Of a stretch of DNA of 64,000 nt, positions 43,173-52,742 are shown piece after piece. Source of the DNA: Pseudomonadota bacterium (GTDB taxonomy: Bacteria; Pseudomonadota; Gammaproteobacteria; UBA9339); assembly GCA_021781615.1 (NCBI GenBank), contig JAJXWM010000005.1:17314-81313 (forward strand), given 5' to 3'. Below the pieces are notes generated by a model. The model saw only the letters and a list, made by a program, of their open reading frames with translations. It did not search any database and was not told where the DNA came from. Position numbers and translations under genes: made by a program. Positions within the stretch are counted from its first letter, which is position 1. Each line of letters starts with the position of its first letter.

Positions 43173-43625
43173 TTATGTTCTCCCTGTATGTCCAAAACCA
43201 CCTTTACCGCGCTCTGATGCTACAAAATCTTCTACTATCTCAAAACTAGCCTGTAACACGGGAACAACAACCAACTGCGCAATTCGCTCCCCCGGCGTAA
43301 TCGTAAACGTTTCACTACCACGGTTCCAACACGAAAGCATAATCTGCCCCTGATAATCGGAGTCAATTAAACCCACCAAATTACCAAGAACAATCCCATG
43401 CTTATGCCCCATGCCAGATCTTGGTAAAATCACAGCAGCATAACCAGCATCTGCTAGATGAATAGCAATCCCGGAGGGGATTAACTCTACCATTCCTGGC
43501 GTCAGGATTAAATCTTTATCAATACAAGCTCTTAAATCCAAGCCGGCAGAGCCAGAAGTAGCATATTTTGGTAATGGATAAGTAGTACCAAGCCTTTTAT
43601 CTAGTATTTTCAATTGAATATTCAT
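43173..43625 (-). CDS. dut: Deoxyuridine 5'-triphosphate nucleotidohydrolase
   Basis: The 150-residue trimeric dUTPase has all five motifs: [14 protein letters not shown] (1), [16 protein letters not shown] (2), [18 protein letters not shown] (3), [13 protein letters not shown] (4) and the C-terminal Gly-rich arm [12 protein letters not shown] (5). It hydrolyses dUTP to dUMP and prevents uracil in DNA. The length equals E. coli Dut (151). It is divergent from radC with 80 bases between start codons and is followed by algC after two bases. Confidence 0.97.
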   Translation of the reverse strand: MNIQLKILDKRLGTTYPLPKYATSGSAGLDLRACIDKDLILTPGMVELIPSGIAIHLADAGYAAVILPRSGMGHKHGIVLGNLVGLIDSDYQGQIMLSCWNRGSETFTITPGERIAQLVVVPVLQASFEIVEDFVASERGKGGFGHTGRT

Positions 43626-43705
43626 AGACCCAATAATATACCGTTAATAACCACAAGACAAATCCCGGTATTGCCACAATATTTAACTAGCATAAGCTAG
43701 CAGTT

Positions 43706-44371
43706 ATGCCAATCACAAGCTGGCCAACTACAAAACGTCCGCGTGAAAAATTACTAAATCACGGCGCTAAAACTTTATCTGATGCCGAGCTATTGGCAAT
43801 TTTTATTCATACCGGAATTAAAGGGAAAACTGCAGTTGATTTAGCCTACGCCCTACTTAAACAGTTCGGGGGAATCCGTAATATATTTGACGCTGATGAA
43901 AAGGAGGTTTGTAACATGCCGGGCATTGGCAAAGCAAAATATGTTTTATTACAAGCGGCTCTAGAAGCTTCACGCCGCTATCTCGAAGAACAATTGATAA
44001 ACACTAATGTCATTACTAGCGCCGAAGTTGCCCATAATTATTTAACGGCAAAACTACGCGGACATAAACGGGAGATTTTTGCTTGCTTATTTTTGAATGG
44101 CCAACACCAGGTAATTCATTATGAAGAGCTGTTTTATGGCACGATTAATAATATTGCTATCCATCCACGAGAAGTTGCTAAAATTGCCTTACAATATAAC
44201 GCCTCTTCGGTAATTTTTGCTCATAACCACCCTGCCGGTCCGCCAACCCCAAGCCCTGAAGATCGACATTTGACTACAACGCTAACTAAGATTTTGCGCC
44301 CACTAGATATAAAGGTACTCGATCATATTATTATTGGTAATAATAGTTATGTTTCTTTGACTGATGAATGA
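43706..44371 (+). CDS. radC: RadC family JAB-domain protein
   Basis: The 221-residue protein has the N-terminal helix-hairpin-helix (PGIGKAKYVLLQAA) and the C-terminal MPN/JAB metal motif: the Glu in HYEELFYGT, HNHPAG with two metal His, and the Asp in SPEDRHLT. RadC is widespread, named for DNA repair although the true role is unclear. Length matches E. coli RadC (222). It is divergent from dut, an arrangement conserved in gammaproteobacteria where coaBC usually lies between. Confidence 0.93.
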   Translation: MPITSWPTTKRPREKLLNHGAKTLSDAELLAIFIHTGIKGKTAVDLAYALLKQFGGIRNIFDADEKEVCNMPGIGKAKYVLLQAALEASRRYLEEQLINTNVITSAEVAHNYLTAKLRGHKREIFACLFLNGQHQVIHYEELFYGTINNIAIHPREVAKIALQYNASSVIFAHNHPAGPPTPSPEDRHLTTTLTKILRPLDIKVLDHIIIGNNSYVSLTDE

Positions 44372-44377
44372 GTCAAT

Positions 44378-44435
44378 TTTTTGGCAATCACCCTTCGCTT
44401 TGTTCCCGCGCGAAGATCGCGGGGAATATATTTTA
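44378..44435 (+). repeat. Dispersed hairpin repeat, partial copy 3
   Basis: TTGGCAATCACCCTTCGCTT then GTTCCCGCGCGAAGATCGCG match the 3' half of the repeat at 51790-51838 and 13500-13540. It contains its own small stem CCCGCG / CGCGGG and lies between radC and the convergent 1294-codon gene, where it could serve as a terminator. Confidence 0.5.
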
Positions 44436-44442
44436 ATCGTTT

Positions 44443-47400
44443 CTAATCCTCTCTATGACCACCGAGCGTGAGTGTGCCTGACCGAGACGCATCTTCATCC
44501 TTCCTCGAAACTTCCGCAACCACTTTATCAACTTTTGGCACCTCCTCCACCTCTTGCTCTCTTTGAGGCCTTCCCTTACCTCCAAATGGCCCTTTAACAT
44601 GGGCTGCTTCCTGGATTTTTCTATATAGATCATCTCCTAAATCTGTTTTTGAACAAGCCTCACGCATCACTTGTAGCTTTATTTTATTGCTTTGTTTTTC
44701 TTCCAACAATTTATCAGCTAAAAGCTGCTTTTCTTCTGGAGTAAGAGCATCCTTTACCGACTTAAACCATGCTTTAAATTGCGCGGGATCAAGCTTAACT
44801 TTTTTCACTAAATATTCTCTAAATTTATCAGCTAAAAGCTGCTTTTCTTCTGGAGTAAGATCATCTTTTACCGGCTCAAACCATGCTTTAAATTGCGCGG
44901 GATCAAGCTCAATTTTTTTCACTAAGTATTCTTTAAATTTATCAGCTAAAAGCTGCTTTTCTTCTAGAGTAAGAGCATCATTTACCGACTTAAACCATGC
45001 TTTAAATTGCGCGGGACCAAGCTCAACTTTTTTCACTAAATATTCTCTAAATTTATCAGCTAAAAGCTGCTTTTCTTCTGGAGTAAGATCATCCTTTACC
45101 GGCTCAAACCATGCTTTAAATTGCGTGGGACCAAGCTCAACTTTTTTCACTAAATATTCTCTAAATTTATCAGCTAAAAACTGCTTTTCTTCTGAAGTAA
45201 GAGCATCCGTTACCAACTTAAGCCATGCTTTAAATTGCGCGGGAGCAAGCTCAACTTTTTCCTCCAAATAATCTCCAAAACTAGAGCCTTTTAATTCTCT
45301 TAAATGATTGACGAAAACAACGACTTCCTTAGGGCTTAACTTATACGCTTTTTCCTTACCCGACTTATCCACAACTTTTATCTCTTCCCCTCTAACCACT
45401 TTTTCGATAAGAGGAGCATCGGGTTTTATTCCCGCGCTCTCTAATGTTATTCCCATAACATGAACCAATTCTGCAAGTTGAATGCCAGCATTATATCGAT
45501 CGAGTTTACTGCCAGCTAAAATTTTCTCTACTGTTTGTTCATAATTAATTTTAGGCACAGCACCAAAAGTCCTAAAAAGTTCAACCTGATCACCAGCAGT
45601 AAGCTCTCCTGCATGCTTAGCCATAACCTCGCCAAGTAAATGGGAAACATAACCTTCCCCCTCCTGAAATGGCAAGTTAACGTCTTTTTGGTCCATCAAT
45701 CCCTTAATCAGGATTAATAACCGCACTTGCTCACTTGGCTTAAGCTTGTTGAAGCGAGACTCAAAATCTACCTCATAACTTACACGCAGTTTATTTTCTA
45801 AATTAGCTTTTTTCCCCACCGGTACCATCATCGCCATCAATAAATCAACGCCCTGTAATTGAAAAGCGTTATAGGCTTTTAGGAAATTATTTTTATGCTC
45901 TGTTAAATCTTGTTCACTCCGAAATGCTCGATCTACAGGAGCAGACAGCATTAAACCAATATCCTGCGCATCTCTAATCAATCTTTCTTTCCCATCTTCG
46001 CCATCTTTTGTTGCACTTCTGCCCTCGATCATTAAAGTATTAGGATCCGTCATTTTGCTCAAAACCATGAGCCCAACTAGCCCGGCCTGGTCCCCATCTA
46101 ATTCTGTAATAGCTTTAGCTTTCGGACGTCGTATTTTTACAAACTCGGCGATATCACTAAAAGATGGATTAACCCTTAAACGCCCTTTTAGACTCTCGAT
46201 CTTCTTTAGCGCTTCGTCTTCTGCCGCAGCGAAGTCCTTGCCCAACTTCTTTTCTGCCTTTGTATACAAAAACTTTTTCCTTTCTCGCGCCGACTTTCCC
46301 TGCAAAGATAATTTGATACGCTCACCTAGCGATAATTTCACCCCTGCTTTTTCAATTACTAGGTTTTCTTTAGCCTCTGTCCATAAGGGTCCCCACAACT
46401 CTGGACTCTCATCAAAATCAAATAACTCTTTTTGGTTAGGATGGAAATACATATATGACTCTGTTTCAAGGACGCTTCTAGAACGCCCCGCCATACAGTG
46501 ACAATAAACATCAGCTTGCTTGTCTAAAAAGCCATACAAATTTTCTTGAAATGCTCGCATACTAGCAATAGTTTGATTCTTCCCGGTGGTTACATCTAAC
46601 ACCGTATGATCAAACCACTTTAATCTTACTAAATCCTCGGGTTCTTCTCCGGAAACACTTGATGACTCATCATTGGTCGTCATATTTAGTCTAACTATAT
46701 GCCCACCCTTCTTTCCAACTTCAGTACGCATCTCCTTTAGCCTAGAATCAAATAGTTGAGCCCCCAAAGTCCAAGCACCATGCTTCGGCGTCCGGGGTAT
46801 GATTTCATCTTTCAATTCCAGCTCAGCTCGACTCAAATGCTTCATCCATCTTGTACCGGCTCGAGACATAAGATCTGGCCATTTTCTACTCCTGGGATTA
46901 CTTTTCACCACTTCCTGCTTTTCTTTTATTGCATTTAATTCAGCGGCGCGTACTATTTTGCATTTTTCAACTAAATATTGCTTAAGATCGCTTAGCTGCT
47001 TTTTATCATCATTAGCCATAAGCAAAATTTCTCTTGCGTTTTCTTTTATTACTCGGGCAAGGTACTCTCTCGAGCTTACTTCAGGAAACCCTTTCTCATT
47101 TTCTTCAATAACATAGGCCTGACACGCAAGTGCGACTTTGCTCAACATGGCATGAGCAGCTTTTCGCGCTGGCAGCTCTGCCAGCTCCTCCTTGCTGGCA
47201 TCTCCCAAACCAAACACCTCTTGATGATATAAAAAAATAGGCTGTTCAAAATAAACAACCTTCCTATTAGGATCGCGCACCAAAATACTTAATGCCTCGT
47301 ACAAATTCATACTTGGGTTTTTACTCTGCAACTCAGTAAGAGCATTTCGTAATCTTTCTCCTCTCAATTCACCAACATTTCCCCCTCTATTAGAAAGCCC

Positions 47401-48327
47401 AACAACATCATCGCCAAGTTTAACGTTAAATACAGCTGTATCAGACGCCTCATATACCATTTCCCCCAAGGTATGCTTTTGCATAATTTCTATTTGTTGT
47501 GCAGAAAAAATTTTTTCAGTAATTGTATGTTCCTTTTCAACAGAATTGGACATAGGCTCTATAACAACCTCATCAACAAACATGTTTGCAAAGTCAGGAA
47601 CCTCTGGCATACCAGCAGCAGATTGGAGGTAATCGGCAAGAATATCTATCACTTTTTCAACCTCAGCTTCAGCTAAAAATTTTCCCTCAGCTTCGGCAAT
47701 CGCAGCAATCTCAACACTCTCAGCGTTTCGGGGATCAGCTAAAATTTCCTCTACAACCTGTCGCTGCTTATCGGTACAGTTTCTAAGAGCCTCATAGAAC
47801 TCATCTTGATTAGACTGATATTCAACTCCAAGCAAGGCTTCTAATCGCTCGACGCCGCCATCCGGCAACGTCGCTATCAGTACGAGAGTATTTTCATCAA
47901 ATAATTCTTTGCTTTTTACCCATTTTGTTAAAAGGCCAATTTGCCCGTCGGTAAGAGTTGTCCCTTTTTGCGTGTTATAAGCGTCAAGCACCCTTTGAGA
48001 GAACATCGATATCTCATTAACATTAACCTTCCCTAAAATAACCATTCTTTGCAACATGTTAAAAATTTTTTTATAATCAGTCTCAATGCCAATAAGTTCA
48101 AGTTCATAAACTGCCACCTGGCAACCTTTTTGCACATCCTCAACAATCTCTGCATTCTCAGGCTTACCCAAAAATTCCCTGACCGCCATGAACTGCTCAT
48201 CGGGACACTCTAATAACTTTTTTATAATATTCGCATCCAGCAAAGCTCCTCGAGCATCACCGGCATAGCTAACCCCAAGTAACTTAGACAACTCTTCTAA
48301 AGGTTTTGTTTGTTTTAGCACATCCAT
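44443..48327 (-). CDS. Large multidomain protein with CX5R tyrosine-phosphatase motif and tandem C-terminal repeats
   Basis: The 1294-residue protein has no signal peptide. Residues 1-230 contain an internal duplication (LSKLLGVSYAGDARGALL near 13 and LEALLGVEYQSNQDEFYEAL near 158, each followed by a P-x-NAE segment). Residues about 270-450 share a domain with the membrane protein at 40753. Residues about 500-720 hold a dual-specificity-phosphatase-like domain: VRLKWFDHTVLD with a possible general-acid Asp, then YCHCMAGRSRS with Cys 611 and Arg 617, the HCx5RS signature. Residues about 1017-1207 are five 38-residue repeats (AQFKAWFKSVKDALTPEEKQ type). A smaller paralog lies 32 bases upstream. 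It looks like an effector that would act on host phosphoproteins or phosphoinositides, but secretion is not shown. Confidence 0.65.
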   Translation of the reverse strand: MDVLKQTKPLEELSKLLGVSYAGDARGALLDANIIKKLLECPDEQFMAVREFLGKPENAEIVEDVQKGCQVAVYELELIGIETDYKKIFNMLQRMVILGKVNVNEISMFSQRVLDAYNTQKGTTLTDGQIGLLTKWVKSKELFDENTLVLIATLPDGGVERLEALLGVEYQSNQDEFYEALRNCTDKQRQVVEEILADPRNAESVEIAAIAEAEGKFLAEAEVEKVIDILADYLQSAAGMPEVPDFANMFVDEVVIEPMSNSVEKEHTITEKIFSAQQIEIMQKHTLGEMVYEASDTAVFNVKLGDDVVGLSNRGGNVGELRGERLRNALTELQSKNPSMNLYEALSILVRDPNRKVVYFEQPIFLYHQEVFGLGDASKEELAELPARKAAHAMLSKVALACQAYVIEENEKGFPEVSSREYLARVIKENAREILLMANDDKKQLSDLKQYLVEKCKIVRAAELNAIKEKQEVVKSNPRSRKWPDLMSRAGTRWMKHLSRAELELKDEIIPRTPKHGAWTLGAQLFDSRLKEMRTEVGKKGGHIVRLNMTTNDESSSVSGEEPEDLVRLKWFDHTVLDVTTGKNQTIASMRAFQENLYGFLDKQADVYCHCMAGRSRSVLETESYMYFHPNQKELFDFDESPELWGPLWTEAKENLVIEKAGVKLSLGERIKLSLQGKSARERKKFLYTKAEKKLGKDFAAAEDEALKKIESLKGRLRVNPSFSDIAEFVKIRRPKAKAITELDGDQAGLVGLMVLSKMTDPNTLMIEGRSATKDGEDGKERLIRDAQDIGLMLSAPVDRAFRSEQDLTEHKNNFLKAYNAFQLQGVDLLMAMMVPVGKKANLENKLRVSYEVDFESRFNKLKPSEQVRLLILIKGLMDQKDVNLPFQEGEGYVSHLLGEVMAKHAGELTAGDQVELFRTFGAVPKINYEQTVEKILAGSKLDRYNAGIQLAELVHVMGITLESAGIKPDAPLIEKVVRGEEIKVVDKSGKEKAYKLSPKEVVVFVNHLRELKGSSFGDYLEEKVELAPAQFKAWLKLVTDALTSEEKQFLADKFREYLVKKVELGPTQFKAWFEPVKDDLTPEEKQLLADKFREYLVKKVELGPAQFKAWFKSVNDALTLEEKQLLADKFKEYLVKKIELDPAQFKAWFEPVKDDLTPEEKQLLADKFREYLVKKVKLDPAQFKAWFKSVKDALTPEEKQLLADKLLEEKQSNKIKLQVMREACSKTDLGDDLYRKIQEAAHVKGPFGGKGRPQREQEVEEVPKVDKVVAEVSRKDEDASRSGTLTLGGHRED
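44707..45277 (-). repeat. Five tandem 114-bp repeats within the large CX5R gene
   Basis: Units begin at about 44707, 44821, 44935, 45049 and 45163, always 114 bases apart and in frame (38 codons). The DNA of neighbouring units is nearly identical, for example ATCAGCTAAAAGCTGCTTTT in four units. Copy number could vary by recombination or slippage. Confidence 0.9.
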
Positions 48328-48359
48328 GTTAACCCCTGCTTTTTTAGCTCAAAAAATAT

Positions 48360-49574
48360 TTATAAAACCACCGGACTCAACTCAGAGCCAAAAGCTTTTA
48401 TAAGCTCCGCCTGATCGCCAGCAGTCAACTTTTTCGTTTTTCCCAACGCACGATTGGCATAAATTACCGACTTACCGCGCAATGGCCCTAAGCCTAATGG
48501 TGGTTGAAATTCCTCTAATTTTCGCAACAAAATAGCAAAGCGCGCTTGTTTACCAGGTTTTAATTTGGCAAAATATTTTTCAAAATGTTCAATATCGACC
48601 ACTTGTACTCTTGGCGGAATAACCATCGACATTAATAGGTTGATACCATAATCCTGATAAGCTTTGAAAACAGCTTCTAGACTAGAGATTTGTTCTTCAA
48701 CATCCTGGGGATCTCTAAAATCACCATCTAAAGGAGCCTGGAGCATTAAACCAAGATTTTGTACATCATGATATAATCGTGCTCCATCTCTGTTGGCAAT
48801 AATATTGGCATCTTGTTTTATATCACTTGCAAGTTTACTAAGTGACATCAAACCTAAAAACCCTGCCTGATCACCCTCCATATTTGCTAATTTTTTAACA
48901 CTTGGCCGCTGAATTTTTACAAACTCCGCAATATCACTAACAGCAGGATTATTTTTTAAACGCCCGAGCAAACCAGGAGATTTCTTGTTCAATTTATCAA
49001 TAATTTCTTGCGGCCAATTTTCAAAATCAAATAATTTTCTTTGCTCGGGATAAAAATATATAAAAGCAATCGTCGCCACAAAACTGCGGGATTTGCCAGC
49101 CATGCAGTGACAATAAAAGATGGTTTTCGGTGAGGCGGCGCTAAATTCTCTATAAAAAGATTCTTGCAACTGCTTCATCTCTCTAATCGTTTGATTCTTA
49201 CCGGTGCTTGCATTTAAAGTTCCATGATCAAACCAGGGGAGTCTATCAACTTTACTTAAAATCCCTTCCTCTAATAATTGCTTCATTTTTAAGTCGTTAG
49301 TTACCACTTCATCTTTGTGAAGCATGCTTACGAGGTGAATCCCTTTTCCTCTCATTTCTTTAAATATTTTCCTTAAAGAAGCTGCGTCTGGCTGCGCGCC
49401 TAAAACCCAAGCGGTATGATTTTTAGTTGCAGGAATAATTGTGTTATGATGATTTAAAAATGAAATTTTTGCTTTCCAAAACACTCTAACTTTTGCAGGA
49501 ATGTAATCACTCCATTTCTTACCCGGATTTTTTTCAAGCGGCATCTCTTCCTGTAGTAATATTGGTATATCCAT
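48360..49574 (-). CDS. CX5R tyrosine/dual-specificity phosphatase-like protein, paralog of the downstream gene
   Basis: This 404-residue protein corresponds to about residues 490-960 of the next gene. Matching landmarks are HTAWVLGAQPDAASLRKIF (GAWTLGAQLFDSRLKEM there), LPWFDHGTLNASTGKNQT with Asp 116, and FYCHCMAGKSRSF with Cys 157 and Arg 163, the signature Cys-x5-Arg phosphatase loop. After the catalytic part both share SDIAEFVKI-RPS/RPK, the GDQAGFLGLM/GDQAGLVGLM box and LTAGDQAELIKAFG, where this one ends. No signal peptide or membrane helix is seen. Tandem arrangement and shared architecture indicate duplication followed by loss or gain of the flanking domains. Phosphatase activity is inferred only from the motif. 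Confidence 0.68.
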   Translation of the reverse strand: MDIPILLQEEMPLEKNPGKKWSDYIPAKVRVFWKAKISFLNHHNTIIPATKNHTAWVLGAQPDAASLRKIFKEMRGKGIHLVSMLHKDEVVTNDLKMKQLLEEGILSKVDRLPWFDHGTLNASTGKNQTIREMKQLQESFYREFSAASPKTIFYCHCMAGKSRSFVATIAFIYFYPEQRKLFDFENWPQEIIDKLNKKSPGLLGRLKNNPAVSDIAEFVKIQRPSVKKLANMEGDQAGFLGLMSLSKLASDIKQDANIIANRDGARLYHDVQNLGLMLQAPLDGDFRDPQDVEEQISSLEAVFKAYQDYGINLLMSMVIPPRVQVVDIEHFEKYFAKLKPGKQARFAILLRKLEEFQPPLGLGPLRGKSVIYANRALGKTKKLTAGDQAELIKAFGSELSPVVL

Positions 49575-49722
49575 ACTTACACCTTCTCCTGTTACTTTTA
49601 TGATAAAATCAAGCAGTTATACGACGGTAATAATACACCAAACTGGTTTATTTATCAAAAAATATCTATAAACCAATTATAAAAAGCAATGCCTTTAAGG
49701 CCTGGCCTCGCTAGTTATTTTT

Positions 49723-50979
49723 TCAAGAGACTTCTTTCTTGGATTCTTTAATAAATAATGCTAATAACATGCTAATGATTAAAATGGCTATTAAAATCAA
49801 CATGACTGGATAAAAATTGTAAGCTTGCTGGTTTACAGCAAGGCGGTCGATGACCCAACCCAAAAAAGGCATATAAGCACCACTAAGAGCAGTTAAAGTA
49901 GCAACAAATCCCGTAGCAGTGCTAACCAGCCGCGGAGAATTATTTCCGGCGATCAGGGGATAACTGACCACCTGCGCGCTTGATGCTAATCCAAAAGCAA
50001 AAAATAGCATAATAAATATGAATAAGGATGAGGTTGTAATATATGTGATTGCTAAAAGCACAATAATCATAAAGAAATTACCTGTAATTAAAGGAAGCTT
50101 ACGGGCATGGAGCTTGTCTGATAACCACCCAACCAACGATGAGCCTATTATGAACCCAAGAGTATAAGCGCTTATAATGTAGGACCCGTCTATCTTGGTA
50201 AAGTTTTTTGCTTGTTGTAAATATAATATTCCCCAACTTGCGCTCAGGAAAAGTATAGGGAGGTTTAATAAAGATGTATAAAATCCGATAAGAAAATTTT
50301 GAAAATTGGCAGTCGTTTTCTTTATTGATTGCCAAATAGTTGTATGGTTGTTAGCACTGGAAGCTTGGCTTCGAATATTTGGTGAAAAATCTTGAGCAAA
50401 TACGATAGCAAAAAAGCAAAAGGCTATTCCCAGCCAGAAGTTTAGTAATAAGCCTGTTCGCCACCCGAATCTTTCAATAGCCAGCAGTAAAGGTGTTTGA
50501 GAAAACAATGTTCCCAAAGTGGCATACGTTATAACGACCCCTGTAATCAGTGATGTTTTCTGAGGAGGGAAGTATCGTTTTATTATTTGGAAACAATAAA
50601 GCATACTAAATGATCCGACAATTCCAGATACCAGCCTTGCCAGCGCCATTAAAGCTAGAGATTTTGTAAAAGCAAAAATCAAGATGCTGAAATTGATTAT
50701 TATATACGAGGCTATCAATGTTTTTTTTGTAGAAAGCCTGTCTAAAATAATGCCGGCAAAAAAAACGAACAGGAAATTTGAATAATAATAACAGGCAAAT
50801 AGAAACCCGATTGCTGCGGCGTCAAAATGAAACTTGGCGCTCAAATAGGGGGTAACTGCGGTAAGGTTTGTAGAGCTATTTATTAAAAAAAAGAACGAAG
50901 CTGCCGAAAATATTGTTAACCAGGGACGTATTTTGGTCAGGCATGCGCTGATGTAAGCTTTAAGACCAAGCTGTCTCAT
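49723..50979 (-). CDS. Major facilitator superfamily transporter
   Basis: The 418-residue protein has 12 hydrophobic helices. The MFS loop 2-3 signature is recognisable as GIILDRLSTKKTLIAS, and the loop 8-9 equivalent as GWLSDKLHARKLPLIT. The N-terminal helix 1 has SSTNLTAVTPYLSAKF, the layout of small-solute uptake or efflux carriers. It might be related to the phagosomal transporters (Pht) of Legionella, but I cannot show that. It is transcribed alone; its start at 50979 is followed upstream by about 150 bases without a gene, then the double-glycine peptide gene in the same direction. Confidence 0.8.
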   Translation of the reverse strand: MRQLGLKAYISACLTKIRPWLTIFSAASFFFLINSSTNLTAVTPYLSAKFHFDAAAIGFLFACYYYSNFLFVFFAGIILDRLSTKKTLIASYIIINFSILIFAFTKSLALMALARLVSGIVGSFSMLYCFQIIKRYFPPQKTSLITGVVITYATLGTLFSQTPLLLAIERFGWRTGLLLNFWLGIAFCFFAIVFAQDFSPNIRSQASSANNHTTIWQSIKKTTANFQNFLIGFYTSLLNLPILFLSASWGILYLQQAKNFTKIDGSYIISAYTLGFIIGSSLVGWLSDKLHARKLPLITGNFFMIIVLLAITYITTSSLFIFIMLFFAFGLASSAQVVSYPLIAGNNSPRLVSTATGFVATLTALSGAYMPFLGWVIDRLAVNQQAYNFYPVMLILIAILIISMLLALFIKESKKEVS

Positions 50980-51126
50980 AAGCCACCTACTGGATGTATT
51001 AACTGAAGTGATTATGAAATCTAAGTCATAACCACGCTCTGAAGACCTGTTATAATATTTTTAGCATTATGATGGTCACTCCAGTTCCAAAATACTTTAC
51101 TTTTAATCCGCCAACAACTAACTTTA

Positions 51127-51402
51127 CTATAATTCTTTTATATCTTTTGCCGCTTTATCAAGAGCATTCCCCGTGTCTTTTGCTGCTTTACCAAGGGTTT
51201 TTTCTGTATCTCCGGCTGCCTTATCAACAGCCTTTTCTGCATCTTTTTTTCCCTTACCAAAAAAGCTCTTCCACCCCTCAGTGACTCTATCTAACCAATC
51301 GGTAAATTTGTCTCCGCCACTTACTAAAGATAATTCATCTTTTGTTAGTGCAACTACAGATGTTTTTTTGCTTGCTTCGTATTGCCGAACATTAGTATTC
51401 AT
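51127..51402 (-). CDS. Double-glycine-leader peptide with 11-residue helical repeats
   Basis: The 91-residue protein starts behind GAGGGGG at the right distance. Residues 1-30 end LTKDELSLVSGG, the classic leader of class II bacteriocins and microcins, cut after GG by C39-peptidase ABC exporters. The core begins DKFTDWLDRVTEGWKSFF, aromatic and amphipathic, then has an 11-residue pattern repeated three times: DAEKAVDKAAG, DTEKTLGKAAK, DTGNALDKAAK, ending DIKEL. This is like LEA/apolipoprotein helices that lie on membranes. There is no immunity gene, modification enzyme or C39 exporter beside it. A second GG-leader gene is at 61592-61879. Role as antimicrobial, signal or host-acting peptide is open. 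Confidence 0.65.
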   Translation of the reverse strand: MNTNVRQYEASKKTSVVALTKDELSLVSGGDKFTDWLDRVTEGWKSFFGKGKKDAEKAVDKAAGDTEKTLGKAAKDTGNALDKAAKDIKEL

Positions 51403-51724
51403 ATTGCCCCCTCTATGCTGTTCACATAGAATTTGAGTTTAATACTTAGCACCTTTTGTGAAGTTCTTGTAGGCACCTTATTGTTTAACGCCGGTTTTCA
51501 TAACCCCACTCTCTATTATTTTTCTCCATTATTTTTGATCCCTCAAAAAAGATTACATCAAGGAAAACAAATAATAAATCAGTTCTTTTGTTAACGTATT
51601 TAACCAATAAAAATCTTTGGTATTTTGCGTCATAGGAAAATTTTATAAACCTCCAGCGCTATAACACATTTCACTAAGACACAGATTAAAAGATTAAGAA
51701 CAGGAAAAATAAAAAAATCAATTT

Positions 51725-51838
51725 TCTGACTTCGCCCGGGGTATGAACCCCGCTCGCCCAAGGGGGATAAGCTCTGCTTCTCCCCCTTGGCAATCCCCCA
51801 TCGCTTTGTCCTCGCAGCTTGCTGCTAGGAAATTTAGA
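51725..51838 (+). repeat. Dispersed hairpin repeat, copy 2
   Basis: GGTATGAACCCC, the stem CCAAGGGGGA / TCCCCCTTGG, then CCCCCATCGCTTTGTC and GCAGCTTGCTGCTAGGAAA run parallel to 13430-13540. The stem differs from copy 1 in both arms and still pairs. The rest of 51403-51926 holds no gene I can support. Confidence 0.6.
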
Positions 51839-51926
51839 TTTTACTTTCTTTTAGCAGATCATGGCAATAGATCAACTGGCTAGCTAGATGCTAAACCGGC
51901 TATCAAATAGGGAAACCTGTCGATTA

Positions 51927-52070
51927 TTATGCCTTTTCTGCTGCCTTTTGTATGTGCTCGCCTCCTTTTTGCATGTCTTTACCAAAGCCAGCCGTAGTGT
52001 TACAAGCGCTTAAAAACAAGGTAATTGATAAAATAAAAGTGGTTGCCAAAAATTTAAAATTGATTTTCAT
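51927..52070 (-). CDS. Entericidin-like small lipoprotein
   Basis: A 47-codon gene with GGAGAA 7 bases before the ATG. The product has a lipoprotein signal peptide (LATTFILSITLFLSAC, lipobox LSAC with Cys 23) and a short mature part CNTTAGFGKDMQKGGEHIQK ending AAEKA. This is the entericidin A/B pattern (C-NT-x-G-x-GxD-x-x-x-G-x-x-I-x-x-A). Entericidins are small outer-membrane-associated lipoproteins linked with stationary-phase lysis in E. coli. Short mature length and the conserved G-x-D-x-x-x-G core make the assignment fairly safe. It is monocistronic. Confidence 0.8.
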   Translation of the reverse strand: MKINFKFLATTFILSITLFLSACNTTAGFGKDMQKGGEHIQKAAEKA

Positions 52071-52742
52071 AAACATTTCTCCAATTATGCGTATATTTTA
52101 TTATATGCTATATAAGCAAATTTTAAAGATGTGCCGATTGCTGCAGTTCGTATAGCGAAAGAATTATAACCTTTGCATGTCCCAGAGTCACGCGGTAATA
52201 ATAAACAAGAGTTTTCCTTGCAAAAAGGATAAAGAAATTTCCCGCCATCTCTTCATAAAAATAGGGCGATTGCTGACCGAATGACAACGTTTTTTTAAGC
52301 AACTCCACTAGATTCAAGTAATTCAAAACGTAATCACATACTTTTATAATATTTTCCCCTAATAACCAGGACATTATTTATTATCACATTATTTGAAACT
52401 CGCGTGCGCAATTTATTTAAAATATCATGGGCAACAACAAATCCTTTTAAACAACTGCTTGGTGATAAGATAATGGCTAGAACTCTTGAGCGACAAGCTA
52501 AAATTAAATACTTAGCCATCAACACAATGAATCAACTAGAAATGCCTGCATATTCATGGTTTTTTGAGATCAGAGCTCACCCCCTTTCCTTTCTTAACCG
52601 CTGATACTGTATTTACTTCGAAAGATAAAAGCTCTACTATAGATTCGTATTTAAAAACAGACATAAAGTAAAATTTGGGGAATGGGTTTTTTAAATATTG
52701 GAGCTCACTCCATAATATATTAACTACGACTAAAAGATTAAC
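52071..52742. other. Gene-poor stretch between the entericidin and glucokinase genes
   Basis: Short open frames exist on both strands (for example minus 52374-52123, 83 codons) but none has a ribosome site, a recognisable motif or a homolog in the window. It may hold relics of genes too decayed to name and must hold the glucokinase promoter. Confidence 0.4.

Noticed and set aside
44687..45271. Plus-strand frame of 194 codons with tandem repeats
   Set aside because: It is the mirror of the in-frame 114-bp repeats of the large minus-strand gene; repeat length divisible by three keeps all frames open.
52123..52374. 83-codon minus-strand ORF before the glucokinase gene
   Set aside because: No ribosome site, no motif and several equally long frames on both strands; cannot be told from chance.
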